Below are positions 1-8,482 of a stretch of 34,688 nucleotides of DNA, piece after piece. The first letter of the stretch is position 1. The number at the start of each line of letters is the position of its first letter. The notes beneath the pieces are model-generated. The model searched no databases and had not been told where the DNA came from. It saw only the letters and a list, made by a program, of their open reading frames with translations. A program made the translations under genes and the position numbers. The stretch is from Cloacimonetes bacterium UBA3900. GTDB lineage: Bacteria; Cloacimonadota; Cloacimonadia; Cloacimonadales; Cloacimonadaceae. The stretch lies in contig DGFM01000017.1 in the NCBI GenBank assembly GCA_002391675.1, forward strand, positions 124,254 through 158,941, written 5' to 3'.

Positions 1-145
1 AAGTAACCCATGGAAAACCCATAGGTTACGCAAACGAGAGCCAAGGAGTCCCGCAAGGTGGTCAACCTGTCCCGAAAGTCAAATATTTCGCAAATACCAC
101 TTTTTGGCAAGGAAATTTTGGCCGTAAATGAGCACTTTTATGGTC
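1..145. repeat. Dispersed intergenic repeat, right half (copy L)
   Basis: This stretch matches the right half of the complete copy at 13045-13370. AAGTAACCCAT at position 1 aligns with 13223, and GTCAAAT at 78 aligns with 13300, a separation of 77 nt in both copies. A hairpin pairs GTAACC (3-8) with GGTTAC (24-29), with two further A-T pairs inside. GTCAAATATTTC (78-89) is the exact reverse complement of GAAATATTTGAC in the left half of the other copies. Similarity becomes weak after about position 100, so the right edge is approximate. The left half of this copy lies outside the window. Confidence 0.8.
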
Positions 146-512
146 AAAACGAAGTGAGGATAAATCGAACTCCCAGAGAATGAGTTTTGCCAGATACTTA
201 ACCCTGGCAAAGAAAGAGACAATATTTAGCCCATTTCGTATCCTCTGCGCTTCCATGAGGTTACAGGATTGCTCTTCCCGGATTTTCTTCATCAGACCGA
301 GGTCGTCAGGGTATATTATAGAGGGAGGCTTTCGTGGTAGTGGAAATTGAAATTGGTCATTCAGCAGTCCTGAGTGTGTGGATCAATTTCCAAAACCGCA
401 GTCCAACAGCTAAGAGCCTAAGATATCAGTGTGTTAGGCTACGCATCCTTCTTTCAGGAAGAGAAATTCAAGCCCTCAACACCAAATTTTTGCTTAAAAT
501 CCAAAAAAAGGC
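146..512. other. Intergenic stretch without a convincing gene
   Basis: Only short reading frames occur here. None has a recognisable domain or a neighbour-like arrangement. A GTG-started 60-codon frame at 334-516 has a GAGGGAGG-like sequence before it but runs into the putative promoter of the next gene and resembles nothing I know. I see no tRNA cloverleaf and no strong terminator. Confidence 0.5.
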
Positions 513-540
513 TTGACCAAATAGCGGGGGTAGAAATAAT
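513..540 (+). promoter_or_regulatory. Putative sigma-70-type promoter of the glycogen unit
   Basis: TTGACC (513-518) is followed after 16 nt by AATAAT (535-540), one mismatch from TATAAT. The predicted transcript would start near 547, leaving a leader of about 35 nt before the ATG at 582. A TTGAC box preceded by GGC also precedes queC at 17269. This is assigned by motif only. Confidence 0.45.
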
Positions 541-581
541 TCAACAAGGAAGAAAATATAGATTTGAACAAAGGGGGTTCA

Positions 582-2612
582 ATGAAAAATTACTTCATGG
601 AGACCCATCATCATGAATGGATTCTCAGCAACCGCAACGGTGCCTATGCCCTTGGCACAGGCAACCTTATCAACCAGCGCAAGTACCATGGCTTGCTGAT
701 TGGTTGTGACGACAAGTTTAACCGGCTCCACTTGGTTGCCGGTATGGAAGAGAAGGTGGAGTGGATGGGAGAATCTTTCCATTTGGATAGTAACAACTAC
801 AGCAACTGCATCTATCCGGAAGGATTTCTATACCTGGTAAAGCCCTGGTTGCGCCCCTACCCCACTTTTCTGTATTCAGCTCTGCCGCATCAGGATGACA
901 TCCTTATCCGCAAGGAATTGATGATGGATGAAGAGAGTAACACGGTTTTGGTGAAATATACCAACCTTGGGCACCATACGCTGCATCTGGAGCTGTTTCC
1001 CAAGCTCACCATGAACCCGCACCATGACATCAATGCACATGGCAGCCTGGATTTTGAGAAGTTTGATACTTTCCATCACAACGGTAGCGATGGCTGCGGC
1101 TTTGATGCCTACCGGCCTGCCACCGATGCGCGGGTGTATTGTCACAGTCGCTTAGGCAGTTTCGAGCCCAGCCGGCACGTCTATTACAACGTTTATTATC
1201 CCTGGGAAGTGACGAAAGGCTACGAAGGAGTGGGTGATCAGATCAGTCTCTTCAAGCTGCAGTTTGCGCTGAAGGTGGGTGAAAGCAATTACATCCTCTT
1301 TTCCGATGCGCCCATCAAGAATCCTTATTTGATGGTGGATAGAATCGTAAAGCGTTATGAAGACCTTCCGCTGCCGCTGGATTGGCCCAAAGAGCCGGAT
1401 CAGGATTACAGCCTGATAGCCGGTTTGGACTATGATGACAGCCTGCTCTACGACCAGGAAGGTTACTTGAAGCTGCTGGACTTCATGCTCCGAGACTTTG
1501 TGACTCAGGATGATATTGTGGCTGGTTATCCATGGTATGGCCCCTGGGGCAGAGACACGATGATCGTGCTCAACGCCCTTCTGCACAATCCTGAATTTTA
1601 CCCCTTTGTGGAGCGAGTGCTCAAGAAATACAGCCACCAGATAAATGAAGGCTTGATCCCCAATGCTCAAAGTGAATCCGGTAGAGATGCAAACTACGAT
1701 TCTGTAGATGCCACGCTGTGGTATCTCATTCTGGTGTGGAAACTCGGCAAGCGCAAGCAAGAACCGGCATATTGGAAAGACGCCATTCAGCTCTGTGAAT
1801 ACATCTTGAATAGCATCATCAAAAACGAATTCTACCCCTTTGAGATTCGTAAAGATGGGCTGATTGAGCTGAAGCCGGAATTTGCCCATGCCACCTGGAT
1901 GGACATCAGGCAGGATGGCAGAGCCGTGACACCGCGGGATGGCGCTCCCGTGGAAATCAATGCCCTCTGGTTTAATGCGCTGTGCTGCTATGAAGCGATG
2001 TGTGAATCATATCATGAATCCACCGGCATAGTCTACCTGCCCAAAGAGCATCTCACCATCCTCAAGCTGAAGGTGAAGACTTCCTTTGAGAAGTTTTGGA
2101 TGGAGGATTATTTGGCAGACAGGCTGCTGGGAGATGAACAGGTGAAACAGATCAGGCCCAATGCGCTTTTGGCACTGTCACTCCCCTGGCCCGTGATAGA
2201 GGCATCGAAGATGAAACAGGTGTTCCAACGGGCTGAAGATGAGCTTTTGACGCCATATGGAGTACGCACCCTGAGCCCTGAGGACCCGGACTTCCACAAG
2301 AAATACTTCGGTAAACATGAACAGCGTGATCTGGCAAGCCACAACGGCAGCACCAGAGCCTGGCTCCTAGGAGCTTTCTGTGGCCTGGCCTTGAAGATAT
2401 ATCGTGAAGAGCTGGATGATAAGGCTTTGGCAAAGAAGTTGAGTGGTTACGTGCAGACTTTCCGCAATAGCATCCGCAAGGGACATATAGCCTCCCTGGC
2501 CGAGGTCTGGGATGGCGAAGACCCACACTTCCCCAAAGGCGCTCCAGCACAGGCTGCAAGCGTGGCAGCGCTTTACAATATTGAAACCTTTATAGCCACA
2601 TTGTTGAGGTAA
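582..2612 (+). CDS. Glycogen debranching enzyme (amylo-alpha-1,6-glucosidase, GH133 type)
   Basis: This 676-residue protein probably hydrolyses alpha-1,6 branch points of glycogen or limit dextrin in the cytoplasm. The N-terminal bacterial GDE domain opens with WILSNRNGAYALGTG and KYHGLLIG. The C-terminal six-hairpin glycosidase domain shows YPWYGPWGRDTM, an NYDSVDATLW segment, PRDGAPVEINALWFNAL and a closing AEVWDG...PKGAPAQAASVA, all typical of the family. The ATG at 582 is chosen because AGGGGG lies about 6 nt upstream; a TTG 18 nt earlier is in frame but has no such site. Four bases separate it from the following glycosyltransferase gene, and a GH57 enzyme comes next, so this is a glycogen metabolism operon. 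Confidence 0.93.
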   Translation: MKNYFMETHHHEWILSNRNGAYALGTGNLINQRKYHGLLIGCDDKFNRLHLVAGMEEKVEWMGESFHLDSNNYSNCIYPEGFLYLVKPWLRPYPTFLYSALPHQDDILIRKELMMDEESNTVLVKYTNLGHHTLHLELFPKLTMNPHHDINAHGSLDFEKFDTFHHNGSDGCGFDAYRPATDARVYCHSRLGSFEPSRHVYYNVYYPWEVTKGYEGVGDQISLFKLQFALKVGESNYILFSDAPIKNPYLMVDRIVKRYEDLPLPLDWPKEPDQDYSLIAGLDYDDSLLYDQEGYLKLLDFMLRDFVTQDDIVAGYPWYGPWGRDTMIVLNALLHNPEFYPFVERVLKKYSHQINEGLIPNAQSESGRDANYDSVDATLWYLILVWKLGKRKQEPAYWKDAIQLCEYILNSIIKNEFYPFEIRKDGLIELKPEFAHATWMDIRQDGRAVTPRDGAPVEINALWFNALCCYEAMCESYHESTGIVYLPKEHLTILKLKVKTSFEKFWMEDYLADRLLGDEQVKQIRPNALLALSLPWPVIEASKMKQVFQRAEDELLTPYGVRTLSPEDPDFHKKYFGKHEQRDLASHNGSTRAWLLGAFCGLALKIYREELDDKALAKKLSGYVQTFRNSIRKGHIASLAEVWDGEDPHFPKGAPAQAASVAALYNIETFIATLLR

Positions 2613-2616
2613 TAAA

Positions 2617-3957
2617 ATGAAAATCTTGATGTTTACTTGGGAATTCCCTCCTCTCATCGCAGGGGGCTTGGGAATGGCCTGTTATGGAATGGTTAAAGCT
2701 ATGTTAGCTCAAGGGATAAAGGTGGATTTGGTGTTGCCAACCAAGGAGATCGTTTATTTCCCCTTGAGAAAAGAAAGCGACGTGGACACGCTGCCGGTGG
2801 TCTTTATGGATCCCGTCTTGCAAAACGACTTTTCCGGCCGCACTTTCTCCGATCCCGTCGAAAGACTCAAATACATCGGCGTATCCACTCATCCCGAGAG
2901 CTATCACACCATTGGCGACATACAATCTTTTGTGAACAGAGTGCAAGAAGAATACCTCTCGGATGATGACACCAACAAGGAAGAATATAACCTCTGGCAA
3001 CAGATTACCACAAACCTGGATGGGGATAACGACTTCATCCTCAAGGTGCAGGAATTTACCCAGAGGGCGGAGCGTTTTGCCAAGGAACTGGAATACGACT
3101 TGATCCACGCTCACGACTGGCTCACCTATCCCAGCGGGATGCTGGCACGCAAGCTTTCTGGCAAGCCACTGGTGGTACATATTCACGCCACCGAATTTGA
3201 CAGAGCCGGCGGACCCGGAAACCCGCAGGTTCACAACATCGAACATGCGGGCATGACCTACGCTGACCGCGTCATTGCCGTGTCCAAATATACGGCGCAG
3301 ATGATCGTTTCACGCTATAAGATAGACACCGCCAAGGTGCGTATCGTGCACAATGCCTTCACTTTGGAAGAAAACCGCGTCTTCACCAGAGAAAGGATAT
3401 TCAATGGGCCTACCATCCTGTTCCTTGGGCGTCTCACCCTGCAAAAAGGACCGGACTACTATCTGGACGTGGCAAAGATGGTATTGGAAAAGCATCCACA
3501 GGCCACCTTTATCATGGCAGGTACTGGGGATATGGGGAAGCATCTGCTCAGGCGCTCGGCTAAGCTGGGACTCAAAAACCGCTTCCTGTTCACCGGTTTC
3601 CTCAACCGTCAACAGGTGGAAACCATCCTGCAAGCCTCTGATATCTATATGTTGCCGTCCGTGTCAGAGCCCTTTGGCATCTCGCCCCTGGAAGCGATGG
3701 CTTTTGGCGTGACTTCCATCATCAGCAAGCAATCCGGCGTCTCGGAAGTTGTGCACAATGCCTACAAGGTGGATTATTGGGACGTGGACCTGATGGCTGA
3801 GACGATTAACGACCTGATCGAAAACCCCGATAAGCGCGTCACAATGGGCTACCGGGGTATGAAAGAAGTGAATCAGATCCACTGGACTGAGGCGGCTGAT
3901 AAAATCCACAAAGTGTATAACGAAGTGTTAGCTCAATTTTCTAAAAGCCAAGACTAA
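2617..3957 (+). CDS. Glycosyltransferase, glycogen-synthase-like (GT4/GT5 fold)
   Basis: A 446-residue GT-B glycosyltransferase. The N-terminus reads TWEFPPLIAGGLG, with the glycine-rich loop that glycogen and starch synthases use to bind the nucleotide sugar. The middle has LIHAHDWLTYPSG and VVHIHATEFDR. The C-terminal Rossmann half has ILFLGRLTLQKGPDYYLD and the E-x7-E-type stretch SEPFGISPLEAMAFG. Similar proteins in Thermotogae, Spirochaetes and archaea sit beside GH57 enzymes and are thought to elongate alpha-1,4-glucan. Its position between debranching enzyme and GH57 amylase supports that role. An alternative is a GT4 enzyme making another alpha-glucoside. The ATG follows the upstream stop by only a few bases, which implies coupled translation. 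Confidence 0.88.
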   Translation: MKILMFTWEFPPLIAGGLGMACYGMVKAMLAQGIKVDLVLPTKEIVYFPLRKESDVDTLPVVFMDPVLQNDFSGRTFSDPVERLKYIGVSTHPESYHTIGDIQSFVNRVQEEYLSDDDTNKEEYNLWQQITTNLDGDNDFILKVQEFTQRAERFAKELEYDLIHAHDWLTYPSGMLARKLSGKPLVVHIHATEFDRAGGPGNPQVHNIEHAGMTYADRVIAVSKYTAQMIVSRYKIDTAKVRIVHNAFTLEENRVFTRERIFNGPTILFLGRLTLQKGPDYYLDVAKMVLEKHPQATFIMAGTGDMGKHLLRRSAKLGLKNRFLFTGFLNRQQVETILQASDIYMLPSVSEPFGISPLEAMAFGVTSIISKQSGVSEVVHNAYKVDYWDVDLMAETINDLIENPDKRVTMGYRGMKEVNQIHWTEAADKIHKVYNEVLAQFSKSQD

Positions 3958-3969
3958 GGAGGCTCCCCC

Positions 3970-5166
3970 ATGTTGAACATCTTATTTTACTTCCAAGTGC
4001 ATCAACCCTACCGTTTGGGCCATGTGAACGTACTGAATATCGGCAAAAATGTGGACCTCTTCGATGACAAACTCAACGGCGAAGTGATGCAAAAGGTCGC
4101 TCAAAAATGCTATTTGCCAACCAATAAACTCCTGCTGGAGCTGATAGATAAACATGAAGGCAAATTTAAGGTAGCCTTCTCCATCACCGGAACCGCCATA
4201 GAACAATTTAAACGCTACAGCCCTGAGACTTTGGAATCTTTCAAACAGCTGGTAAGCACCGGCTGTGTGGAGATCATCGGCGAGACATATTATCATAGCC
4301 TGGCCGCGCTGTATGATGCCAATGAGTTTTTGGATCAGGTAATGATGCACAGAAGGCTGATGATGGATGAGTTTGGCGTCCACACCACCACTTTTAGAAA
4401 CACAGAGCTGATCTATCAAGATGCGATCGGCGACCTGGTCTTTGAAGCAGGTGGATTCGATACCATCCTCACCGAAGGAGTAGACCGCATCCTGCAATGG
4501 CGCAGCCCTCTTTATGCCTATAAAAACTACAGGAAAAACCTCAATATGCTGCTCAAGTATTACAAGCTGTCAGATGATATTGCCTTCAGGTTTTCCAATC
4601 GGGATTGGCCGGATTATCCGCTTACGGTGGATAAGTTTATCCATTGGATTGAGCAGCTGAGCCTCTCTGAAGATAAGGAACGCAACCTCTTCCTCAACCT
4701 GTTTATGGACTATGAGACCTTTGGCGAACATCAGTGGGCAGAAACTGGTATCTTTGACTTTATGAGACATTTCCCCACCGAAGTATTGAAAAGACCGCAT
4801 CTGGGCTTTGCCAACCCCAATCAGGTGAGAGAGTGGGCAAACTACCAACAGGAGTCGCTGACCTTCCCCGATCCTGTCTCTTGGGCGGATGAGCAAAGAG
4901 ACGTCTCCGCCTGGGTGGAAAACGATATGCAGAAGAACGCCATCAACACCTATTATGAGCTGTTTAGCAAGGTGAAAGCCACTCAAGATGAGCAGCTGAT
5001 AGAGATAGCACGCCGCTTGAGCACATCAGATCACTTCTACTATATGTGCACCAAGTACTTCCAGGATGGGGACGTGCACAAATACTTCTCGCCCTACGAC
5101 TCTCCGGATCAGGCATATATCTACTACATCAACGCTTTGGCAGATTTGGAAGAGAGAATGCAGTAA
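3970..5166 (+). CDS. Glycoside hydrolase family 57 (alpha-amylase-like)
   Basis: A 398-residue cytoplasmic GH57 enzyme acting on alpha-glucans. The conserved regions appear in order: FQVHQPYRLG at the N-terminus (HQP motif), GCVEIIGETYYHSLA, TTFRNTELIYQD with the probable catalytic nucleophile Glu, and LFMDYETFGEHQ with the probable acid Asp. No signal peptide is visible. AGGAGG at about 3957-3962 provides a good ribosome binding site. In this family the substrate ranges from amylose to branching activity, and the sequence alone does not settle which. With the debranching enzyme and glycosyltransferase it forms a compact alpha-glucan unit. Confidence 0.92.
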   Translation: MLNILFYFQVHQPYRLGHVNVLNIGKNVDLFDDKLNGEVMQKVAQKCYLPTNKLLLELIDKHEGKFKVAFSITGTAIEQFKRYSPETLESFKQLVSTGCVEIIGETYYHSLAALYDANEFLDQVMMHRRLMMDEFGVHTTTFRNTELIYQDAIGDLVFEAGGFDTILTEGVDRILQWRSPLYAYKNYRKNLNMLLKYYKLSDDIAFRFSNRDWPDYPLTVDKFIHWIEQLSLSEDKERNLFLNLFMDYETFGEHQWAETGIFDFMRHFPTEVLKRPHLGFANPNQVREWANYQQESLTFPDPVSWADEQRDVSAWVENDMQKNAINTYYELFSKVKATQDEQLIEIARRLSTSDHFYYMCTKYFQDGDVHKYFSPYDSPDQAYIYYINALADLEERMQ

Positions 5167-5179
5167 GAAAAGGAAAAGT

Positions 5180-6598
5180 ATGAAAGGCAAAGTCATCATA
5201 CTTGAAGACGACCTGATGCTGGCCAAACAGATTGCCAACGTGCTGCAAAACTATGACTATGAAGTGCTGCACGCATCCAATAGTGATGCCTTCTTTGAAG
5301 AATTGCGCACCTTTGCTCCTGATGTGATCCTGCTGGATGTCTTCCTGATTGGCAGCCGTTTAAACGGAATTCAGGTGCTCAAATACCTGAGGGAAAACTT
5401 TGACCTCAACTACAAGATCATCGTGATCAGTGGCGAAGTGACTTCTGCCCAAGTGTTGGAAATCCGTGAGCTGGGCGCTTATCACATCGTGGAAAAAGGC
5501 GCCAATTTCAGCATTAGCCAGCTACTGTTGCACATAGACAACGCCATCACACTAAAGCGCCAGGAAGAAGAGCACATTGGCCTGCAGATTGAATATATCA
5601 GCCTCAAAAAGCAGTTCACACGCAGCTTCCCCTTCATCGGCGAAAGCACCGCTATCCGCAAGGTAAGAAACCAGCTGGTCAGGTTGGCTGAAGCGGATGA
5701 GGATGTATTGCTCCTCGGTGAAACAGGCACAGGCAAGGAAGTGGCAGCCAATTATTTCTACCTCAACTCTCCCCGCTTTGGCAAACCTTTCCACACCGTA
5801 AATTGTGGCGTCCTTACCGAAGAAGGCATAGAAAGCGAGCTCTTCGGCAACATAACAAACTACGACGGCAAGAACCGCAAAAACATCGGCTTCTTTGAGG
5901 AGTGTTCGGATGGCCTGCTCTTCCTGGATGAAATCACCAGCCTTTCCCTGCCTGCTCAATCCAAGATCTTGAGGGCCATCGAAAACAAGGAAATCCAGGT
6001 GGTAGGCGGTCCAATGAAGAAGGTGGACACCAGGCTCATCTTTGCCTCAAATGCCACTTTGGATGTCTTGGCAGACCCTGCATACCTGCGCCCCGATCTA
6101 TATTACCGCATCGAGGGATCGGTGGTGGAGCTGCCGCCCCTGCGAGAAAGGGAAGACGATATCCTGCTCATCGCCTCTTACTTTTTTACAAACTACTCTT
6201 CACGCTACAACATCAGCGATCAGATCAATCTCACCGAGCTCAGGAACATCTTGCAATCCTATGATTGGCCTGGCAACGTGAGAGAGCTCAAGAACTTTTG
6301 CAAGTCCATCACCATCAAAGAAAGGGAGATCTCAAACAAGGTGATCCTAAGACATCTCAGGAATAAAATCAGCGCTCAGAAGGGTGACGGGAAAGAAGAG
6401 CTAAGCCGCTTCTTTGCAGTCGAAAACATCAAAGAAAGCACTGCCAACTTTGAGCGGGAATACATCATACATCATTTGGGCAGACACGACTGGCATGTAA
6501 GCAGGACAGCCGAGGCTATCGGCCTGGAGCGAACGACTTTATACAAGAAAATGAAGCAGCTGGGAATCAGCACAACCGAGGGGACAAGCCTTGAATAA
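5180..6598 (+). CDS. NtrC-family response regulator lacking GAFTGA (REC-AAA+-Fis)
   Basis: This 472-residue regulator has a receiver domain (about 1-120) with the acidic pair EDD near residue 9, the phospho-acceptor Asp in VILLDVF, Ser in VISGE and Lys in VEKG. An AAA+ domain follows, with Walker A GETGTGKE, Walker B-like GLLFLDEI and the arginine-rich PPLREREDDI. A Fis-type helix-turn-helix (RTAEAIGLERTTLYKKM) closes the protein. The loop that normally carries GAFTGA reads NITNYDGKNRKN instead, so contact with sigma-54 is doubtful. The start at 5180 is chosen because AAGGAAA precedes it; a longer frame reaching back to 5066 would overlap the GH57 gene. No sensor kinase gene is adjacent. Its targets cannot be read from the sequence. 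Confidence 0.9.
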   Translation: MKGKVIILEDDLMLAKQIANVLQNYDYEVLHASNSDAFFEELRTFAPDVILLDVFLIGSRLNGIQVLKYLRENFDLNYKIIVISGEVTSAQVLEIRELGAYHIVEKGANFSISQLLLHIDNAITLKRQEEEHIGLQIEYISLKKQFTRSFPFIGESTAIRKVRNQLVRLAEADEDVLLLGETGTGKEVAANYFYLNSPRFGKPFHTVNCGVLTEEGIESELFGNITNYDGKNRKNIGFFEECSDGLLFLDEITSLSLPAQSKILRAIENKEIQVVGGPMKKVDTRLIFASNATLDVLADPAYLRPDLYYRIEGSVVELPPLREREDDILLIASYFFTNYSSRYNISDQINLTELRNILQSYDWPGNVRELKNFCKSITIKEREISNKVILRHLRNKISAQKGDGKEELSRFFAVENIKESTANFEREYIIHHLGRHDWHVSRTAEAIGLERTTLYKKMKQLGISTTEGTSLE

Positions 6599-7463
6599 GA
6601 AACTGGGACTGCAGATCTTTTCCCTTTGTCTTGCGCTGCTCATCTGGCTGCAGATTACCTTGAGGAGCCAGCACCGTACGGTGGTCAACATCCCGGTTGT
6701 TTTGGAGAATCTCTCGCCTGATGTATCTCTTTCCAAACTGCCCAAGACCATTCCTTTCGATGTGAGAGGCAATGGGATAGACTTGGTAAAGCTTTACTTC
6801 TCATCCGCCAAAGTGGTGATTGATGCCTCCAAGCTGCGTGCAGGCGAAGAGAAGCTCCCCCTGGACGACTACAACCTGAGAGAACTGCCCACCAACAGCA
6901 ATATTGAGATCTTTGGCCCGGCGGTAGACAGGGAGATGACGGTATCCACAGACGTGATGCTTTACAAAAACGTGCGTGTTGCGCCCGCCTTTGAAAATGA
7001 GGCAACGAGGGTGAAGTTTAGCCAGCTGGACTATATCATCAACCCTTCCAGCATCAAGATCCATGGGCCCAGGCGTGAGCTCAACAACCTCAATTCCATC
7101 GCCACCGCACCGATAAATATGTCCATGCTTGACAAGAAGGAATTTCACATCCCTATCACTTTGAATAGCAGCAGGATCAGCTCCTCTGTCTTGAGGGTGC
7201 ACGTGAGCAGATTGCCCAAGCAAATCCAGGCCAAGGTGTTTGAGGCCATCAAGATTGACTCGGGTGCCAGGGCGATCTTCCCGCAGACTGCCACGCTCAA
7301 AGTGGAAGGCGATCCCCAGATCATCAAGCAGCTCAAGCCCTCAGATTTCCAGATCAAAGCCGCCAAAGAAGCAGATGCAGACAGGATGGTGGAACTGGAA
7401 GCCGTTTTGCCGCAAGGCATTATCAAGTATGAGATCACTCCCCGAAAGGTGAGCCTGCGTTGA
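6591..7463 (+). CDS. YbbR/CdaR-like membrane-anchored protein
   Basis: A 290-residue protein with one N-terminal membrane segment (FSLCLALLIWLQITL) followed by consecutive beta-rich YbbR-type repeats, for example TVVNIPVVLENL, SVVPF-like segments and VSRLPKQIQAKV. In Firmicutes and many other phyla YbbR proteins sit next to the diadenylate cyclase CdaA and modulate c-di-AMP synthesis. No cyclase gene is visible here, so the partner may be elsewhere. The start is TTG at 6591, inside the last codons of the preceding regulator, whose stop is 6596-6598, so the two are translationally coupled. Confidence 0.82.
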   Translation: MNKKLGLQIFSLCLALLIWLQITLRSQHRTVVNIPVVLENLSPDVSLSKLPKTIPFDVRGNGIDLVKLYFSSAKVVIDASKLRAGEEKLPLDDYNLRELPTNSNIEIFGPAVDREMTVSTDVMLYKNVRVAPAFENEATRVKFSQLDYIINPSSIKIHGPRRELNNLNSIATAPINMSMLDKKEFHIPITLNSSRISSSVLRVHVSRLPKQIQAKVFEAIKIDSGARAIFPQTATLKVEGDPQIIKQLKPSDFQIKAAKEADADRMVELEAVLPQGIIKYEITPRKVSLR

Positions 7464-8479
7464 GTAAACCCGCTTACATCCTCGCCTTTGAATCCTCCTG
7501 CGATGACACTTCCGTAGCTATCGTGGATACGGATTACAATGTGCTTTGCAACCTCATTTCCTCTCAGAAAGAACACCAGGACTACGGTGGCGTCTTGCCG
7601 GAGCTGGCATCAAGATTGCACCTGAAAAACATCCTCAGGCTCACCGAAGCCGCATATATCAAGACAGGGCTGAGCAAGGACGATATCTCTGCCGTGGCTG
7701 TTTCCATCAATCCCGGCTTGATCGGCTCCCTGATCGTGGGCCTGTCTTTTGCCAAGAGCTATGCTTGGACCCTGGGCTTGCCTCTGATCACGGTAAACCA
7801 TATGCTGGCTCACATCTTTGCCAATTTCATCACTCACAAGGACATTGAAGCTCCCTTTTTGGCGCTGGTGGTTTCGGGCGGGCATACGGAGCTGGTTCAC
7901 TTTGAGGATATGCTCCAGTTCAGCGTGGTAGGCAAGACCCTGGATGATGCTGCGGGTGAGACTTTTGACAAGACGGCCAAGATCCTTGGCCTGGGTTATC
8001 CGGGCGGGCCGATCATCGACAAACTGGCCAAGCAAGGCAATCCCAAGGCATACGACTTCCCCAGAGGTTTGAATAAGAAGGGCAACTACAATTTCAGCTA
8101 TAGCGGCACAAAGACTGCCATCTACAACCACATCCGCTCCATGGACCCTGAAGAAAGACAGGCAAGGCTCCCTGATCTCGCCGCATCCATCCAGCAGGCG
8201 ATTATTGATCCGCTGATAAACAAGAGCATCGCCTGGGCCAGAGTGAATGGAATCAAGGATATACTCCTGGCCGGCGGTGTGGCTGCAAATTCGGCTCTAA
8301 GAGAGCAACTGGGGCAGAAGGCCACCAAATACGGGATGAGAATCTACTATCCCAGCCTCAGCCTGTGCATGGATAACGCTGCGATGGTGGCTGCGGCTGC
8401 CATTCCCAAGTATCTGGCAGGGCATTTCTCGCCTCTGGATGTGAATGCCTTCAGCCTCAAAGGCACAAAGCTGCTCTAA
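7460..8479 (+). CDS. tsaD: tRNA N6-adenosine threonylcarbamoyltransferase TsaD
   Basis: A 339-residue universal enzyme that transfers the threonylcarbamoyl group to A37 of ANN-decoding tRNAs. It begins with the ASKHA-fold phosphate loop ILAFESSCDDTSVA, carries the metal-binding pair in VNHMLAHI, and has VVSGGHTELV, LDDAAGETFDKTAKILGLGYPGGP and the C-terminal LLAGGVAANSALRE, all TsaD hallmarks. The length is normal. The TTG start at 7460 overlaps the stop of the YbbR gene (TTGA), so the gene is read by coupling. It is the last gene of the plus-strand unit and ends 3 bp from the convergent deacetylase gene. Confidence 0.97.
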   Translation: MSKPAYILAFESSCDDTSVAIVDTDYNVLCNLISSQKEHQDYGGVLPELASRLHLKNILRLTEAAYIKTGLSKDDISAVAVSINPGLIGSLIVGLSFAKSYAWTLGLPLITVNHMLAHIFANFITHKDIEAPFLALVVSGGHTELVHFEDMLQFSVVGKTLDDAAGETFDKTAKILGLGYPGGPIIDKLAKQGNPKAYDFPRGLNKKGNYNFSYSGTKTAIYNHIRSMDPEERQARLPDLAASIQQAIIDPLINKSIAWARVNGIKDILLAGGVAANSALREQLGQKATKYGMRIYYPSLSLCMDNAAMVAAAAIPKYLAGHFSPLDVNAFSLKGTKLL

Positions 8480-8482
8480 TTT

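Noticed and set aside
62..292. Minus-strand 76-codon frame beginning inside the repeat
   Set aside because: It overlaps repeat copy L and then unique A/T-rich DNA, has no recognisable domain and no conserved counterpart in the complete repeat copy.
334..516. GTG-started 60-codon frame with a purine-rich upstream site
   Set aside because: The composition is unlike the neighbouring proteins, no domain is seen, and it ends within the likely promoter of the debranching enzyme gene.
1152..1889. Long minus-strand frame of 245 codons opposite the debranching enzyme
   Set aside because: The plus-strand frame carries a full recognised enzyme; the antisense frame has no domain and reflects codon bias.
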